Positions 9,228-17,887 of a stretch of 64,000 nucleotides of DNA are shown here, in pieces (within the stretch, counting starts at the first letter, position 1; each line of letters begins with the position of its first letter). The notes below the pieces were generated by a model. It searched no databases, was not told the origin of the DNA, and was given only the letters and a program-made list of their open reading frames with translations. The stretch is from Bradyrhizobium diazoefficiens. Lineage in GTDB: Bacteria > Pseudomonadota > Alphaproteobacteria > Rhizobiales > Xanthobacteraceae. A program made the translations under genes and the position numbers. The stretch is taken from NCBI RefSeq assembly GCF_016612535.1, contig NZ_JAENXS010000002.1:1178001-1242000 (forward strand), in the 5' to 3' direction.

Positions 9228-10495
9228 ATGGGCTCGGGTTCCACGACCGAAGCGCGAGAGGCGATCGTGGGCGAAAGCGCGTTGACGCTCGTCCCGACCT
9301 TCGTCGTCGTCGACGTGGACGCGACCGGCATGGGGATCATCCTGCCGTTGCTTCCGTTCTACTCACAGCGGCTCGGCGCCACGCCGTTCCTGATCGGCGC
9401 GCTGATCTCGGTCTATGCCGCCAGCTGATTGCCGGTCCCGTGGTCGGCATCCTCTCCGACCGCTATGGGCGGCGGAAGGTGCTGGTGGTTAGCCAGATCG
9501 GCACCCTGATCGGATTTGTGCTGCTTGCGCTTGCCGGCAACCTGATGCTGGTGTTCCTGGCGCGCATCATCGATGGCCTGACATCGGGCAACATCTCCGT
9601 TGCTCACGCCTATGCCGCTGAGCACAGCGCCCCGGCGACACGCAAGCAGGCGCTCGGCATGACCAGCGGCGCGATCGGAACCGGGCTGTTGCTCGGGCCT
9701 GCGCTATCGAGTTTCCTCGTTCATTACGGCCAGACCGCACCGGTGTGGGCCGCAGCCGCCCTCTCGCTGGTCAGCATATTGGCCACGATCGCCTTGCTCC
9801 CGCCGGACCACCCGGCGGCCGAGCCGCTCTATCAGCATCGCGTGCCGGAGCCGACGCTGATGCGCAGCCTGTTCGGCATGCGCTACGCCTGGCGATTGCT
9901 TGGCCTGCTGATCGTGTTCTTCTTCGTCAACTCGATGTTCCTGTCGCAGATCGGCCTATTCCTGTCGGCGCGGTTCTCCTGGGACGGACGTCCCTTCGGC
10001 GCGCGCGAGCTCGGCTGGATGTTTGCCTATGCCGGCTTCATCAACATGGTGGTCCAGGGACTTCTGATTACGCGCGCGAACCTCATCGCCTCCGACCGCA
10101 GCATCGTCATGGCGGCGTTCGCCGGCATGGGACTTGGATTCGCGGGCCTCGCGGGCGGCGCTAATATCAGTCTGCTCGCGCTCTACCTGACGCTGATCAT
10201 CGTCGGCACCATGTTCGCCCGCAGCACACTGACGGCAGAATTATCGCGGAGCACCGCGATCAACCGCCAGGGCATGATCATGGGCCTCAACCAGTCGCTG
10301 ATGTCGGGCGCGAATATCAGCGCTCCGCTCATCAGCGGCGCGCTGATCGGCCATCGTCTGTTCGTGGCCTGGGCCCTCGTCATGGCCGCGATCGCGGCGT
10401 CGCTGATTCCGCGATCGGGGTTACGAAACAGGCTGGTGGCCGAAATCTCCGTAGCCATGATCGCGTCTCTCTCCAAGGTCCGTTTGGCACTATAG
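9228..10495 (+). pseudogene. MFS drug/metabolite transporter (TetA-like) with a frameshift
   Basis: The N-terminal 66 residues (from MGSGSTTEAREAIVGE) read in one frame and stop at TGA 9426-9428. The rest, beginning QLIAGPVVGILSDRYGRRKV, reads in another frame to 10495. In intact TetA-like proteins the two parts are contiguous: ...ISVYAA-x-QLIAGP, where the GxLSDRxGRR loop between helices 2 and 3 is diagnostic. The break falls at about 9421, and one missing base (or four) explains it. Downstream the protein is complete for the remaining membrane helices. It is either a recent pseudogene or a sequencing error. It lies divergent to a MarR-controlled efflux operon, so both may answer to the same regulator. 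Confidence 0.75.
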
Positions 10496-10618
10496 CTCCC
10501 GTGGCGCGCGCTGCGACTGGAATCGCTCGACCACGATGGCGATTGATGGCAGAATTGAAATGATCCGGAAATGCCGGCTCCGGCTTGCGCTCGTTTACAG
10601 CATCTGAATCCCGAAGCC

Positions 10619-11860
10619 ATGACCACCCAGACCGCCTTCGACCTGATCTTCCGCAATACCCTGCTGCGATCATCCGCTACACCCGTCGATATCGGCGTGA
10701 AAGGCGGACGTATCGCCGCGATCGAACCCAGGCTTGCCTGCGAGGGCGTCGAAATCGATGTCGGGGGACGGCTGGCGCTGCCCGGCTTCGTCGACACCCA
10801 CATCCATCTCGACAAGGCCTGCCTGCTCGAACGTTGCGGACACATCCACGGCACGCTCGGCGATGCCATCCGCGCCGTCTCGGCGATGAAGCGGAATTTC
10901 GGCATCGACGATGTCTATGCGCGCGGCGCCAGGGTGCTCGAGCGCGCCATCCTGCATGGCACGACGCGCATGCGGACCCATGTCGAAATTGACCCGCGCA
11001 TCGGCTTGCGAAGCTTCGAGGCGGTCAAGGCACTCAAGCGCGACTATGCCTGGGCGATCGATCTCTCAGTCTGCGTCTTCCCGCAGGAAGGCCTGACCAA
11101 CGATCCCGGAGCCGAGGAGCTGCTGGTCCAGGCTTTGCGCGACGGCGCCGAGGCGATCGGCGGCTGCCCCTATACCGACACCGATCCGAACGCGCATCTC
11201 GCACGCATCTTCGACCTCGCCCAGCAATTCGATCTCGACGTCGACCTTCATCTCGACTTCGATCTCGATCCCTCCTGGTCGCATCTCGACGAAGTCTGCC
11301 GGCAGACCGAGCAGCGCAACTACGGGGGGCGCGTCGCGATCGGGCATGCCACAAAGCTCTCGGCCTTGCCGCCGGAGCGGCTGAAGGCGACCACCGCGCA
11401 ACTGGCGAGGACTGGCATCGCCGTCACCGTGCTGCCGGCGACCGATCTCTACCTGATGGGACGCGACGCCAGCCACAACGCACCGCGCGGGCTGACGCTC
11501 GCACACAAGCTTGTCGAGAGCGGCGTATTGTGCTCGGTTGCGACCAACAACGTGCTCAACCCCTTCACGCCCTTTGGCGACGCCTCGCTGCTGCGGATGG
11601 CAAATTTCTACGCCAATGTCGCCCACGCCTCGGTCGGCGAGTTCGATACCTGCCTCGATCTCGTCACCGAACTGCCGGCGCGGCTGATGAACCTGGACGA
11701 CTACGGCATCAAGGTTGGCAATCCCGCCGATCTCGTCGTGCTCGACATCCGCGACAGCCGCTTCGCCATCGCTGAGCTGCCGGATATCGTGATGGGCTTC
11801 AAGAACGGCCGGCAGACATTTGAACGTCGGCGACCGACGCTCTTCACCCCCCGGAATTGA
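10619..11860 (+). CDS. Amidohydrolase, cytosine deaminase-like
   Basis: This 413-residue metal-dependent hydrolase has a composite amidohydrolase fold. It has an N-terminal beta-sandwich strand (GGRIAAIEPR), the metal motif DTHIHLDKA (His61 and His63), RTHVEID, the HLDFDLD block and a late ATNNVLNPF segment. The closest resemblance is to cytosine/isoguanine deaminase and N-substituted ammelide or creatinine-type deaminases. The ATG at 10619 is selected because the upstream in-frame extension lacks family sequence. It has no operon partner; the nearest upstream gene is the broken MFS transporter 122 bp away. The substrate is unassigned. Confidence 0.8.
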   Translation: MTTQTAFDLIFRNTLLRSSATPVDIGVKGGRIAAIEPRLACEGVEIDVGGRLALPGFVDTHIHLDKACLLERCGHIHGTLGDAIRAVSAMKRNFGIDDVYARGARVLERAILHGTTRMRTHVEIDPRIGLRSFEAVKALKRDYAWAIDLSVCVFPQEGLTNDPGAEELLVQALRDGAEAIGGCPYTDTDPNAHLARIFDLAQQFDLDVDLHLDFDLDPSWSHLDEVCRQTEQRNYGGRVAIGHATKLSALPPERLKATTAQLARTGIAVTVLPATDLYLMGRDASHNAPRGLTLAHKLVESGVLCSVATNNVLNPFTPFGDASLLRMANFYANVAHASVGEFDTCLDLVTELPARLMNLDDYGIKVGNPADLVVLDIRDSRFAIAELPDIVMGFKNGRQTFERRRPTLFTPRN

Positions 11861-12101
11861 GCGTCTCGATCTTTCGCAAGCCGACCTGCGGAGGAAGCCG
11901 TAGGGAACGCGGCTCGTCGCATCCAGCGGTAAGATGGTCCGGAAAAATCAGCGATCATCTGACCGATACGGTCCGACTTACCATCGATCTTCCCCCAATC
12001 CGAGGCCGGTAGAATCCCGGTCCGTAGCCCAACGCGTTGCGGAAAGGGAGAGGCAAGCTTACTAAGATCTTGCACTGATCATCTGCGTTCGATGGGGAAG
12101 T

Positions 12102-12428
12102 ATGGATCTGTTCAGCGCATTCAACAGCATCGATTATCAATCGATGAGGGCCAGGACGCCCGCCGAGACAGCCGTCAAGCGACTGACCGGCATCGGCGAA
12201 GTTCTGTCAGGCCTCGATATGTCGGCAATCCGCACGCAGGACGAGTTGGCCCGCATGCAGTGGACGCTCGATACCGCCGACAAGTGCATTCGCATGATTC
12301 TCGCCGAGTTCCGCACCGAACGTGCAAAGGATCAGGTCGTCCGCGAAGCCAAGAGTCTGATTGATCTCATCGAGCGCGCCCGCGACGAACTCTCGGGCTA
12401 TCGCGACGGCGGCAGGATCTTGAGCTGA
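12102..12428 (+). CDS. Hypothetical 108-residue helical protein
   Basis: I do not recognise this protein. It is charged and predicted mostly helical, with no signal peptide or membrane segment; its second half (MILAEFRTERAKDQVVREAK and LIDLIERARDELSGY) could form a coiled coil. GGGGAAGT precedes the ATG and the codon use matches its neighbours. It converges with the 6PGDH-like gene, six bases apart. The 240 bp upstream (11861-12101) hold no other gene that I can see. Confidence 0.6.
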   Translation: MDLFSAFNSIDYQSMRARTPAETAVKRLTGIGEVLSGLDMSAIRTQDELARMQWTLDTADKCIRMILAEFRTERAKDQVVREAKSLIDLIERARDELSGYRDGGRILS

Positions 12429-12434
12429 GCGCGT

Positions 12435-13352
12435 TTAGCGCTTGATCTTCGCCAGGATACGATCCGCCTCGGTACGCCAATCGGCGCTGCGGGCGAACTC
12501 CCTCGCTCCCTTCGTGCCGAACAGGCCTTCGTCGGCGAGATCGGCCACCCAGGCCTGCCGCTCGGCCGTGCCCTGCGCCGACCACGGCGTCAGCCCCGCC
12601 TCGCGCACAGTTTCGGCGACCTCGCGCACCTCCTCGGCACGGCGGCGGCCATGCTCGATCACGCGCTGGAAAAAATAAGCGCCCTGCTTTTCCCAATTGA
12701 TGGCAGGAAAGGTTTCCGTGAGCGACGCCAGCACCGCATCCTCGACGCCATAGGCACGCGCGGTGGTGAAGCTTTCGATGACCATGGCCTCCAGGCCCTT
12801 GATCATGATGCTGCGGCACATCTTCACCGCCGAGGAGACGCCGAGCTTGTCGCTCGCAACCTTCGCCGCAAAGCCGATCGTATTCAACAGCGGCTCGAGC
12901 TCCCTCGCCCCGGGGCCACCGAGCAGCAACGGCACCTTGATGCGATAAGGTGGCACCGAAGTCATCACGGCACCCTCGACATAGCGTCCCGCGGCGCCGT
13001 CGATCAGCGCTGCCGCGCGCTGCTTGGCGCCGGGAGAGGCCGAATTGAAATCGAGAAACCAGGTGCCCTGGTTGATCGCGGACGCGCAGGCCTCCGCGAC
13101 CGGAACGGCCTGGCTCGCGGTGACCGCAGAGATGATGAAATCCGATTTTGCTGTCAGCTCAGCGTGAGACGCTGCCAGCGCCACACCGTATTTCGCTGCA
13201 TGCTCTTTCAGCGGACCGCCCTGCTCGCCACCGAGCTTGATGTCATAGGCTGCGACCTTGATGTCCTGCTGGCGCAAATCCTCGGCCAGGATTCGGCCGA
13301 CCTCACCATAGCCAACCAGCCCGATCTGCCATCGCCTCGGATCGCCTGCCAT
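12435..13352 (-). CDS. 6-phosphogluconate/3-hydroxyisobutyrate dehydrogenase-like oxidoreductase (DUF1932)
   Basis: This 305-residue protein has an N-terminal NAD(P) Rossmann domain (IGLVGYGEVGRILAEDL, GxGxxG) and an all-helical C-terminal domain with KMCRSIMIKGLEAMVIES, matching the DUF1932 subgroup of beta-hydroxyacid dehydrogenases. Its ATG overlaps the preceding stop by one base (TGATG). As the last gene of the TetR-headed aromatic-acid operon it probably oxidises or reduces a hydroxy- or oxo-acid intermediate, but the reaction cannot be read from the sequence. The canonical CHMS dehydrogenase LigC belongs to a different (GFO/IDH) family. Confidence 0.75.
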   Translation of the reverse strand: MAGDPRRWQIGLVGYGEVGRILAEDLRQQDIKVAAYDIKLGGEQGGPLKEHAAKYGVALAASHAELTAKSDFIISAVTASQAVPVAEACASAINQGTWFLDFNSASPGAKQRAAALIDGAAGRYVEGAVMTSVPPYRIKVPLLLGGPGARELEPLLNTIGFAAKVASDKLGVSSAVKMCRSIMIKGLEAMVIESFTTARAYGVEDAVLASLTETFPAINWEKQGAYFFQRVIEHGRRRAEEVREVAETVREAGLTPWSAQGTAERQAWVADLADEGLFGTKGAREFARSADWRTEADRILAKIKR

Positions 13353-14221
13353 CAGTTTAGTCCTCGTGTCGTCGCGTCGAAGAGCTCCTCGACCGCATAG
13401 CGGCGCGGGATCAGCGCCTGCTGGAAGGCGTAATCGACGATCAGCTCCAGCGGCATCCTGTTCGCCTCAATCCCGAATGGAACGAGGTCGGGCGTTGCCG
13501 CAGGTCCCGCCTGTTCCTTGTTTCGCTTGAGCAGATCATAGACACCCGTAACCACATCGGGGCGCGATTGTGCAAGCTGCTCAGTCACGACCACGAGATG
13601 ATTGACCGGCACGACGCCGCGGCGGGCGTACCATCTGGCGGCTTCCGCAGCCGGATCGGGGAACAGCGATTTCAGCTTGGGATTATCAGAGATCTCGCCG
13701 AGGACGGCGTCGAGTTCGCCGTCAAGCAGCATTTGCAGGATCTTCTTGTCCTTTGGCGCGCGTTCGGTGGTGTCGATATATTCGGCGACGTGCGGATCTT
13801 CGAACGTGACCCAGTGGATCCTGTCGAGATTGACGCCGTAGTCGTTGGCGAGAATACCCCTGATCCAGGCGCCCGTCGTCGTCGTGAAGGAGCGGATGCC
13901 GACACGCTTGCCTTCGAGATCGGAGGGCCCGAGCGTTCCCTGCGCGGGATTATAGAGCGCATAGGAATGCTGGAAGCGGCCCATCATCGTTGCCGGCAGC
14001 AGCACCAGCGGCTTGCCGTGCGCCATCGCCATCAGATAGGTGACGATCGCCATCTCGCAGACGTCGAAAGCCTGCTCGCGCACCATTGGCTTGAACGCCG
14101 TGTTGGTCGGCGTGTACTCGATGAAATCGAGCTCGAAGAGATCGGAGCGGAGCGCGCCGCTCTTCACCGCCTGGACATGCGGGTGACTGCCGAGCACGGC
14201 CTTCAACTTCAGACGATCCAT
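13352..14221 (-). CDS. 4,5-dihydroxyphthalate decarboxylase-like protein
   Basis: This 289-residue protein has a periplasmic-binding-protein fold but no signal peptide, as in the cytoplasmic 4,5-dihydroxyphthalate decarboxylases (Pht5/OphC type), which convert 4,5-dihydroxyphthalate to protocatechuate. Supporting segments are DVCEMAIVTYLMAMAHGKPL, the LEGKRVGIRSFTTTTGAWIR loop and GELDAVLGE. The start at 14221 has GGAGCGGGCGG just upstream. It lies between the LigK/GalC aldolase and the 6PGDH-like gene. It could instead be a solute-binding protein that has lost its leader; the pathway context favours the decarboxylase reading. Confidence 0.65.
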   Translation of the reverse strand: MDRLKLKAVLGSHPHVQAVKSGALRSDLFELDFIEYTPTNTAFKPMVREQAFDVCEMAIVTYLMAMAHGKPLVLLPATMMGRFQHSYALYNPAQGTLGPSDLEGKRVGIRSFTTTTGAWIRGILANDYGVNLDRIHWVTFEDPHVAEYIDTTERAPKDKKILQMLLDGELDAVLGEISDNPKLKSLFPDPAAEAARWYARRGVVPVNHLVVVTEQLAQSRPDVVTGVYDLLKRNKEQAGPAATPDLVPFGIEANRMPLELIVDYAFQQALIPRRYAVEELFDATTRGLN

Positions 14222-14245
14222 CCGCCCGCTCCGCTTGTCTTCGCT

Positions 14246-14929
14246 TCAAACGTCCTCGGGATTGTCGACGTAGACAAGCCCGGCCTTCGCCAGCGCCTCG
14301 CGCATGCTGTACATGTCGAGGCCGAGTTCGCCCGAGGCCAGCCGCTTGCGCTTGCCGCCTTCGTCGGCGTTGCGCTTCTTCGCCTTCTCGGCGACCTCGG
14401 CGGCGTGGCGCTTCGGCACCACCACGACGCCGTCGTCATCGGCGACGATGATGTCGCCGGGATCGACGTTGACGCCGGCGCAGACGACCGGGACGTTGAC
14501 CGAGCCGAGCGTGGCCTTCACCGTGCCCTTGGCCGAGATGGCGCGCGACCATACCGGAAAGTTCATCGCGTGCAGCGCTTTGACGTCGCGGCAGCCGGCG
14601 TCGATGATCAGCCCCTGCACGCCGCGTGCCCTCAGCGAGGTCGCCAGCAACTCGCCGAACATGCCGTCGGTGTTGTCGGTGGTGCAGCCGACGACAAGGA
14701 TATCGCCCTTCCTGCACTGCTCGACGGCAACATGGATCATCCAATTGTCCCCGGGCTGCGCCAGCACGGTGACGGCGGGACCCGCGATCGCCGCGCCCGA
14801 CCAAACAGGGCGCAGATACGGCTTCATCAGGCCGACGCGGCCATAGGCCTCGTGCACGGTCGAGACGCCGTACTCCGCCATTCCGGCGGGATCGGCACGC
14901 TTGATGTTGCGAACGACGACCGGCTTCAT
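14246..14929 (-). CDS. ligK: 4-carboxy-4-hydroxy-2-oxoadipate / 4-hydroxy-4-methyl-2-oxoglutarate aldolase (RraA-like)
   Basis: This 227-residue RraA-fold class II aldolase splits 4-carboxy-4-hydroxy-2-oxoadipate into pyruvate and oxaloacetate, the last step of protocatechuate 4,5-cleavage and gallate degradation (LigK/GalC/ProA). The metal-site signature is intact: GELL at 92-95, then a spacer and RD at 114-115 (GCRDVKAL). The C-terminal arm ([19 protein letters not shown]) is the long helix typical of the true aldolases rather than of RraA. It overlaps the GalB-like gene by ATGA (14926-14929), which places hydratase and aldolase together. Confidence 0.85.
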   Translation of the reverse strand: MKPVVVRNIKRADPAGMAEYGVSTVHEAYGRVGLMKPYLRPVWSGAAIAGPAVTVLAQPGDNWMIHVAVEQCRKGDILVVGCTTDNTDGMFGELLATSLRARGVQGLIIDAGCRDVKALHAMNFPVWSRAISAKGTVKATLGSVNVPVVCAGVNVDPGDIIVADDDGVVVVPKRHAAEVAEKAKKRNADEGGKRKRLASGELGLDMYSMREALAKAGLVYVDNPEDV

Positions 14930-15639
14930 GCCAACACCTCCGCAACCGTCGGGAACAGGCGCTGATAGGCTTCGCCATAAGTCATGGGAACGCCGGTGTT
15001 GCGGCTGCCCTGGATGCCGCGGTTGAGTGCGACGCGCTCGTAATAGCCCCAGAGATGCTTTTGCGCAGCGAGGATCTGGAACGCCTCGTACTTCTCCTTC
15101 CAGACCTCATCGATCTTGAGGAGGAGGTCCGGCTTGTAATTGCACTGCTCGGGTTGATGCGGCTCGAACAGGAATACCGGCGGCGCCGAATATTGATACT
15201 GCGCGCCGGGCTTGTGACCCATGGCCTGCGCGACCACACGGGTCTCCTGGGCGAAATGTGCGGCGTTCGGATGGTCGAAATTATAGGGATCTTCCAGCGC
15301 GTGCGTCAGCACGAAGCTCGGATTGAGCTCGCGGTAGATATCGACCATGCGGTCGAAGTGCGCTTCCGTCAGCTTCAGCGGATAGTCGCCGCAGTCGAAG
15401 AACTCGATTTCGGCGCCGAGCAATTTTGCTGCCCGCTCCGCCTCGTCTTTGCGGCCCGCCTTGACCGATTCCAGCGTCGCGCCCTTTTCCTTCCAGGCGA
15501 ACTGGCTCTCACCACGCTCGCCGAAGGACATGCAGACGATCTTCATGCGATAGCCCTTCTTCGCATGCAACGCGATGGCGCCGCCAGCGCGCCAGACGAA
15601 ATCGCCGGGATGGGCGGTGACCACGAGACCTGTTTTCAT
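14926..15639 (-). CDS. galB: PIG-L-type 4-oxalomesaconate hydratase (GalB-like)
   Basis: This 237-residue protein belongs to the PIG-L/LmbE Zn-hydrolase family. The usual HPDD is replaced by [20 protein letters not shown], very like GalB of the Pseudomonas gallate pathway, which hydrates 4-oxalomesaconate to 4-carboxy-4-hydroxy-2-oxoadipate. HPNAAHFA supplies a later His pair. The ATG at 15639 follows GGGAG; a longer frame upstream is not supported. The product is the substrate of the overlapping LigK/GalC aldolase. A generic deacetylase would not be expected in this setting. Confidence 0.78.
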   Translation of the reverse strand: MKTGLVVTAHPGDFVWRAGGAIALHAKKGYRMKIVCMSFGERGESQFAWKEKGATLESVKAGRKDEAERAAKLLGAEIEFFDCGDYPLKLTEAHFDRMVDIYRELNPSFVLTHALEDPYNFDHPNAAHFAQETRVVAQAMGHKPGAQYQYSAPPVFLFEPHQPEQCNYKPDLLLKIDEVWKEKYEAFQILAAQKHLWGYYERVALNRGIQGSRNTGVPMTYGEAYQRLFPTVAEVLA

Positions 15640-15704
15640 GGGAGAACTCCCTCTTTCGTTCGTCAACATCATAGGCTGCCTGCGTCATGCAGGAAGCCAA
15701 TTTG

Positions 15705-17006
15705 TCAGGTAGCGCCAGCCGCGGGCTCCTCGCCGTCGAGCACGCGCTTCAGGCGCTCGCCGTCGAGCGCGCCTTCCCATTTGGCAATCGCGATGGTCGC
15801 CACCGCGTTCCCAATCAGATTGGTCGGCGTCAGCCCCTGCGACATCAGGCGATGGATGCCGAGCACCAGCGCGACGCTCGTCACCGGAATCGTGCCCGTG
15901 GCCGATAGCGTTGCCGCCAGCACGACAAAGGCGGCGCCCGCGATTCCCGCCGCGCCCTTGGACGTCACGAGCAGGATCAACAGCAGTTCGATTTGTGCAG
16001 CGAGGCCGAGCGGCGTGTTGGTCGCCTGCGCCAGGAACACCGAGGCGGCAGCGAGATACAGACAGGTGCCGTCGAGATTGAAGGAATAGCCAGTCGGAAT
16101 GACCAAGCCGACCACACTCTTCTCGCAGCCAGCCCTCTCCAGCTTGGTCAGCATCCGCGGCAACACTGTTTCCGACGACGTCGTGGCGATGCAGATCAGC
16201 AGCTCTTCCCAGATGTAGCGGATCAGCTTGAGCAGCGAGAAGCCGCACAACCGCGCCACCGGACCGAGCGCCACGATGATGAAGATCACGCAGGTGAGAT
16301 AGAAGCCGCCCAGCAGCTTGCCGAGCGAAGCCAGCGAGCCGACGCCGAACTTGCCGACCGTGAACGCAATCGCCCCAAACGCACCGATCGGCGCCGCCCA
16401 CATCACGAAGCCGACCACGGCGAACACCATTTTCGCGGCGATGTCGATCAGGCTGACCAGCGGCGCGGCGCGCTCGCCGAGCTGCACCAGCGCGAAGCCG
16501 CAGAGCACCGCGATGAAAAGCACCTGGAGGATATTGCCCTCCGCGAAGGCGCCGATGAACGTCGCGGGCACGATGTTCGTCAGGAACGGCACGAAGCCGA
16601 TGACGGCGGTCTGCTTGACGTAGGGCTCGATCGTGCTGGCATTGATGCTGGCGGGATCGATGTTCATGCCGGCGCCGGGCCTGAGCACATTCACCGCGAC
16701 GAGACCGATGATCAGCGCTATCGTGGTCATGATCTCGAAATAGACGATGGCCTTGATCGCGACGCGCCCGACCCGCGCCATGTCGGCCATGTGCGCGATG
16801 CCGTGCACGACGGTGCAGAAGATGATCGGCGCAATCAGCATCCGGATCGCCTTGATGAAGGCGTCGCCTAACGGCTGCATCTTGGCGCCCGCTTCGGGAT
16901 TGATGATCCCAAGCGCGATGCCGGCGGCCATGGCGATGAGCACCTGGATCCAGAGCTCTTTCCACCAGACCCGCCCGCGCGGCTTGTCGATCGCCATCGC
17001 GGTCAT
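15705..17006 (-). CDS. Dicarboxylate/cation symporter (DctA/DAACS family)
   Basis: This 433-residue secondary transporter has many membrane helices. It carries the signature SFNLDGT with the following LYLAAA, the serine-rich TTSSETVLPRM hairpin, and SKGAAGIAGAAFVVLAATLS. The family imports C4-dicarboxylates or acidic amino acids with H+ or Na+. Being inside the operon, with its ATG overlapping the PDC-hydrolase-like stop (17003-17006), it more likely brings in a pathway acid (a di- or tricarboxylate such as PDC or a phthalate) than general succinate. A 65-bp gap to the GalB-like gene (15640-15704) follows. Confidence 0.85.
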   Translation of the reverse strand: MTAMAIDKPRGRVWWKELWIQVLIAMAAGIALGIINPEAGAKMQPLGDAFIKAIRMLIAPIIFCTVVHGIAHMADMARVGRVAIKAIVYFEIMTTIALIIGLVAVNVLRPGAGMNIDPASINASTIEPYVKQTAVIGFVPFLTNIVPATFIGAFAEGNILQVLFIAVLCGFALVQLGERAAPLVSLIDIAAKMVFAVVGFVMWAAPIGAFGAIAFTVGKFGVGSLASLGKLLGGFYLTCVIFIIVALGPVARLCGFSLLKLIRYIWEELLICIATTSSETVLPRMLTKLERAGCEKSVVGLVIPTGYSFNLDGTCLYLAAASVFLAQATNTPLGLAAQIELLLILLVTSKGAAGIAGAAFVVLAATLSATGTIPVTSVALVLGIHRLMSQGLTPTNLIGNAVATIAIAKWEGALDGERLKRVLDGEEPAAGAT

Positions 17007-17887
17007 TCGTCGAACCCAAACAAGCGCGCGGGATTGTCGACCAGAATCTTCTGCTGGAACTCCGGCTCCGGTGCAAACAGCGGAATCAGGTCCACGAGGT
17101 CGCCGTCATTCGGCATTGCCTTGACGTTGGGATGCGGCCAGTCGGTGCCCCAGATGATCCGGTCGGGCGCGGTCTCGACGATCTTGCGCGCAAAGGGTAC
17201 CGCGTCCGTGAACGGCGGACCGGCTGAGGACACGCGCTCAGAGCCGCAGATCTTGACCCAGCATTTCTCGTCACGCTGCATCAGCTCGATCAGGATCTTG
17301 AACGGCAGCTGGTCGAGCCCTTCGGAAGCTTTCACCCGCCCCATGTGGTCGATGGTATAGCTCAGCGGCAGCCTGGCCAACATGTCGGCATATTCGGGCA
17401 GATCGATCGCATCGAAATGCAAATCGATGTGCCAGCCGAGCGGCGCGACCATCGCGATGACGCGGCTGAACACGCTCTTGTCGGGAACGCCACCGAGATG
17501 GCGGACGAAATTGAAGCGGCAGCCGCGGAAGCCGCCCTCGTGCAGCACCTGGAGCCCGCGCTCGGTGATGGTATCGTCGATATTGGCGACCGCACGATAA
17601 GCGCCGTTGCTCTGAGCGATGGCATCGAGCGCGACCGTATTATCGATGCCGTGCACGCTGGCGTTGACGATGACAGCGCGCTCCACGCCGAGCTTGGCGT
17701 GCAACAGCTTGAAATCTTCGAGCGGAGCGTCCGGCGGCGTATAAGAACGATCCGGCGCGTAGGGGTATTTTGCGCCGGGTCCGAAGATGTGGCAATGCGC
17801 GTCGCACGACAGCTTTGGCAGCTTGAACTTTGGCGTGCGCGTGTTCGGATCGGGCGGTGGAATGGTCGGCGTGTACATCATCGTCAT
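17003..17887 (-). CDS. 2-pyrone-4,6-dicarboxylate hydrolase-like amidohydrolase, cytoplasmic copy
   Basis: This 294-residue member of the COG3618 amidohydrolases resembles LigI, which opens the lactone ring of 2-pyrone-4,6-dicarboxylate to 4-oxalomesaconate. Visible motifs are CDAHCHIFGPGAKYPY (HxH), YTIDHMGR and the C-terminal IIWGTDWPHPN with the catalytic-type Asp. There is no signal peptide. Its ATG overlaps the stop of the upstream paralogue by one base, and its own stop overlaps the DctA-like start. Its product would be the substrate for the GalB-like hydratase. Confidence 0.8.
   Translation of the reverse strand: MTMMYTPTIPPPDPNTRTPKFKLPKLSCDAHCHIFGPGAKYPYAPDRSYTPPDAPLEDFKLLHAKLGVERAVIVNASVHGIDNTVALDAIAQSNGAYRAVANIDDTITERGLQVLHEGGFRGCRFNFVRHLGGVPDKSVFSRVIAMVAPLGWHIDLHFDAIDLPEYADMLARLPLSYTIDHMGRVKASEGLDQLPFKILIELMQRDEKCWVKICGSERVSSAGPPFTDAVPFARKIVETAPDRIIWGTDWPHPNVKAMPNDGDLVDLIPLFAPEPEFQQKILVDNPARLFGFDE

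Noticed and set aside
12435..13352. Reading the 6PGDH-like protein as the 2-hydroxymethylglutarate dehydrogenase of the nicotinate route
   Set aside because: The E. barkeri enzyme is of this general type, but this gene lies in the TetR operon 15 kb away and has no GTATAC site; the family match is too broad.
13568..14965. 465-codon plus-strand open frame opposite the decarboxylase-like and aldolase genes
   Set aside because: It spans two well-motivated minus-strand genes and their junction, and its translation has no recognisable domain.
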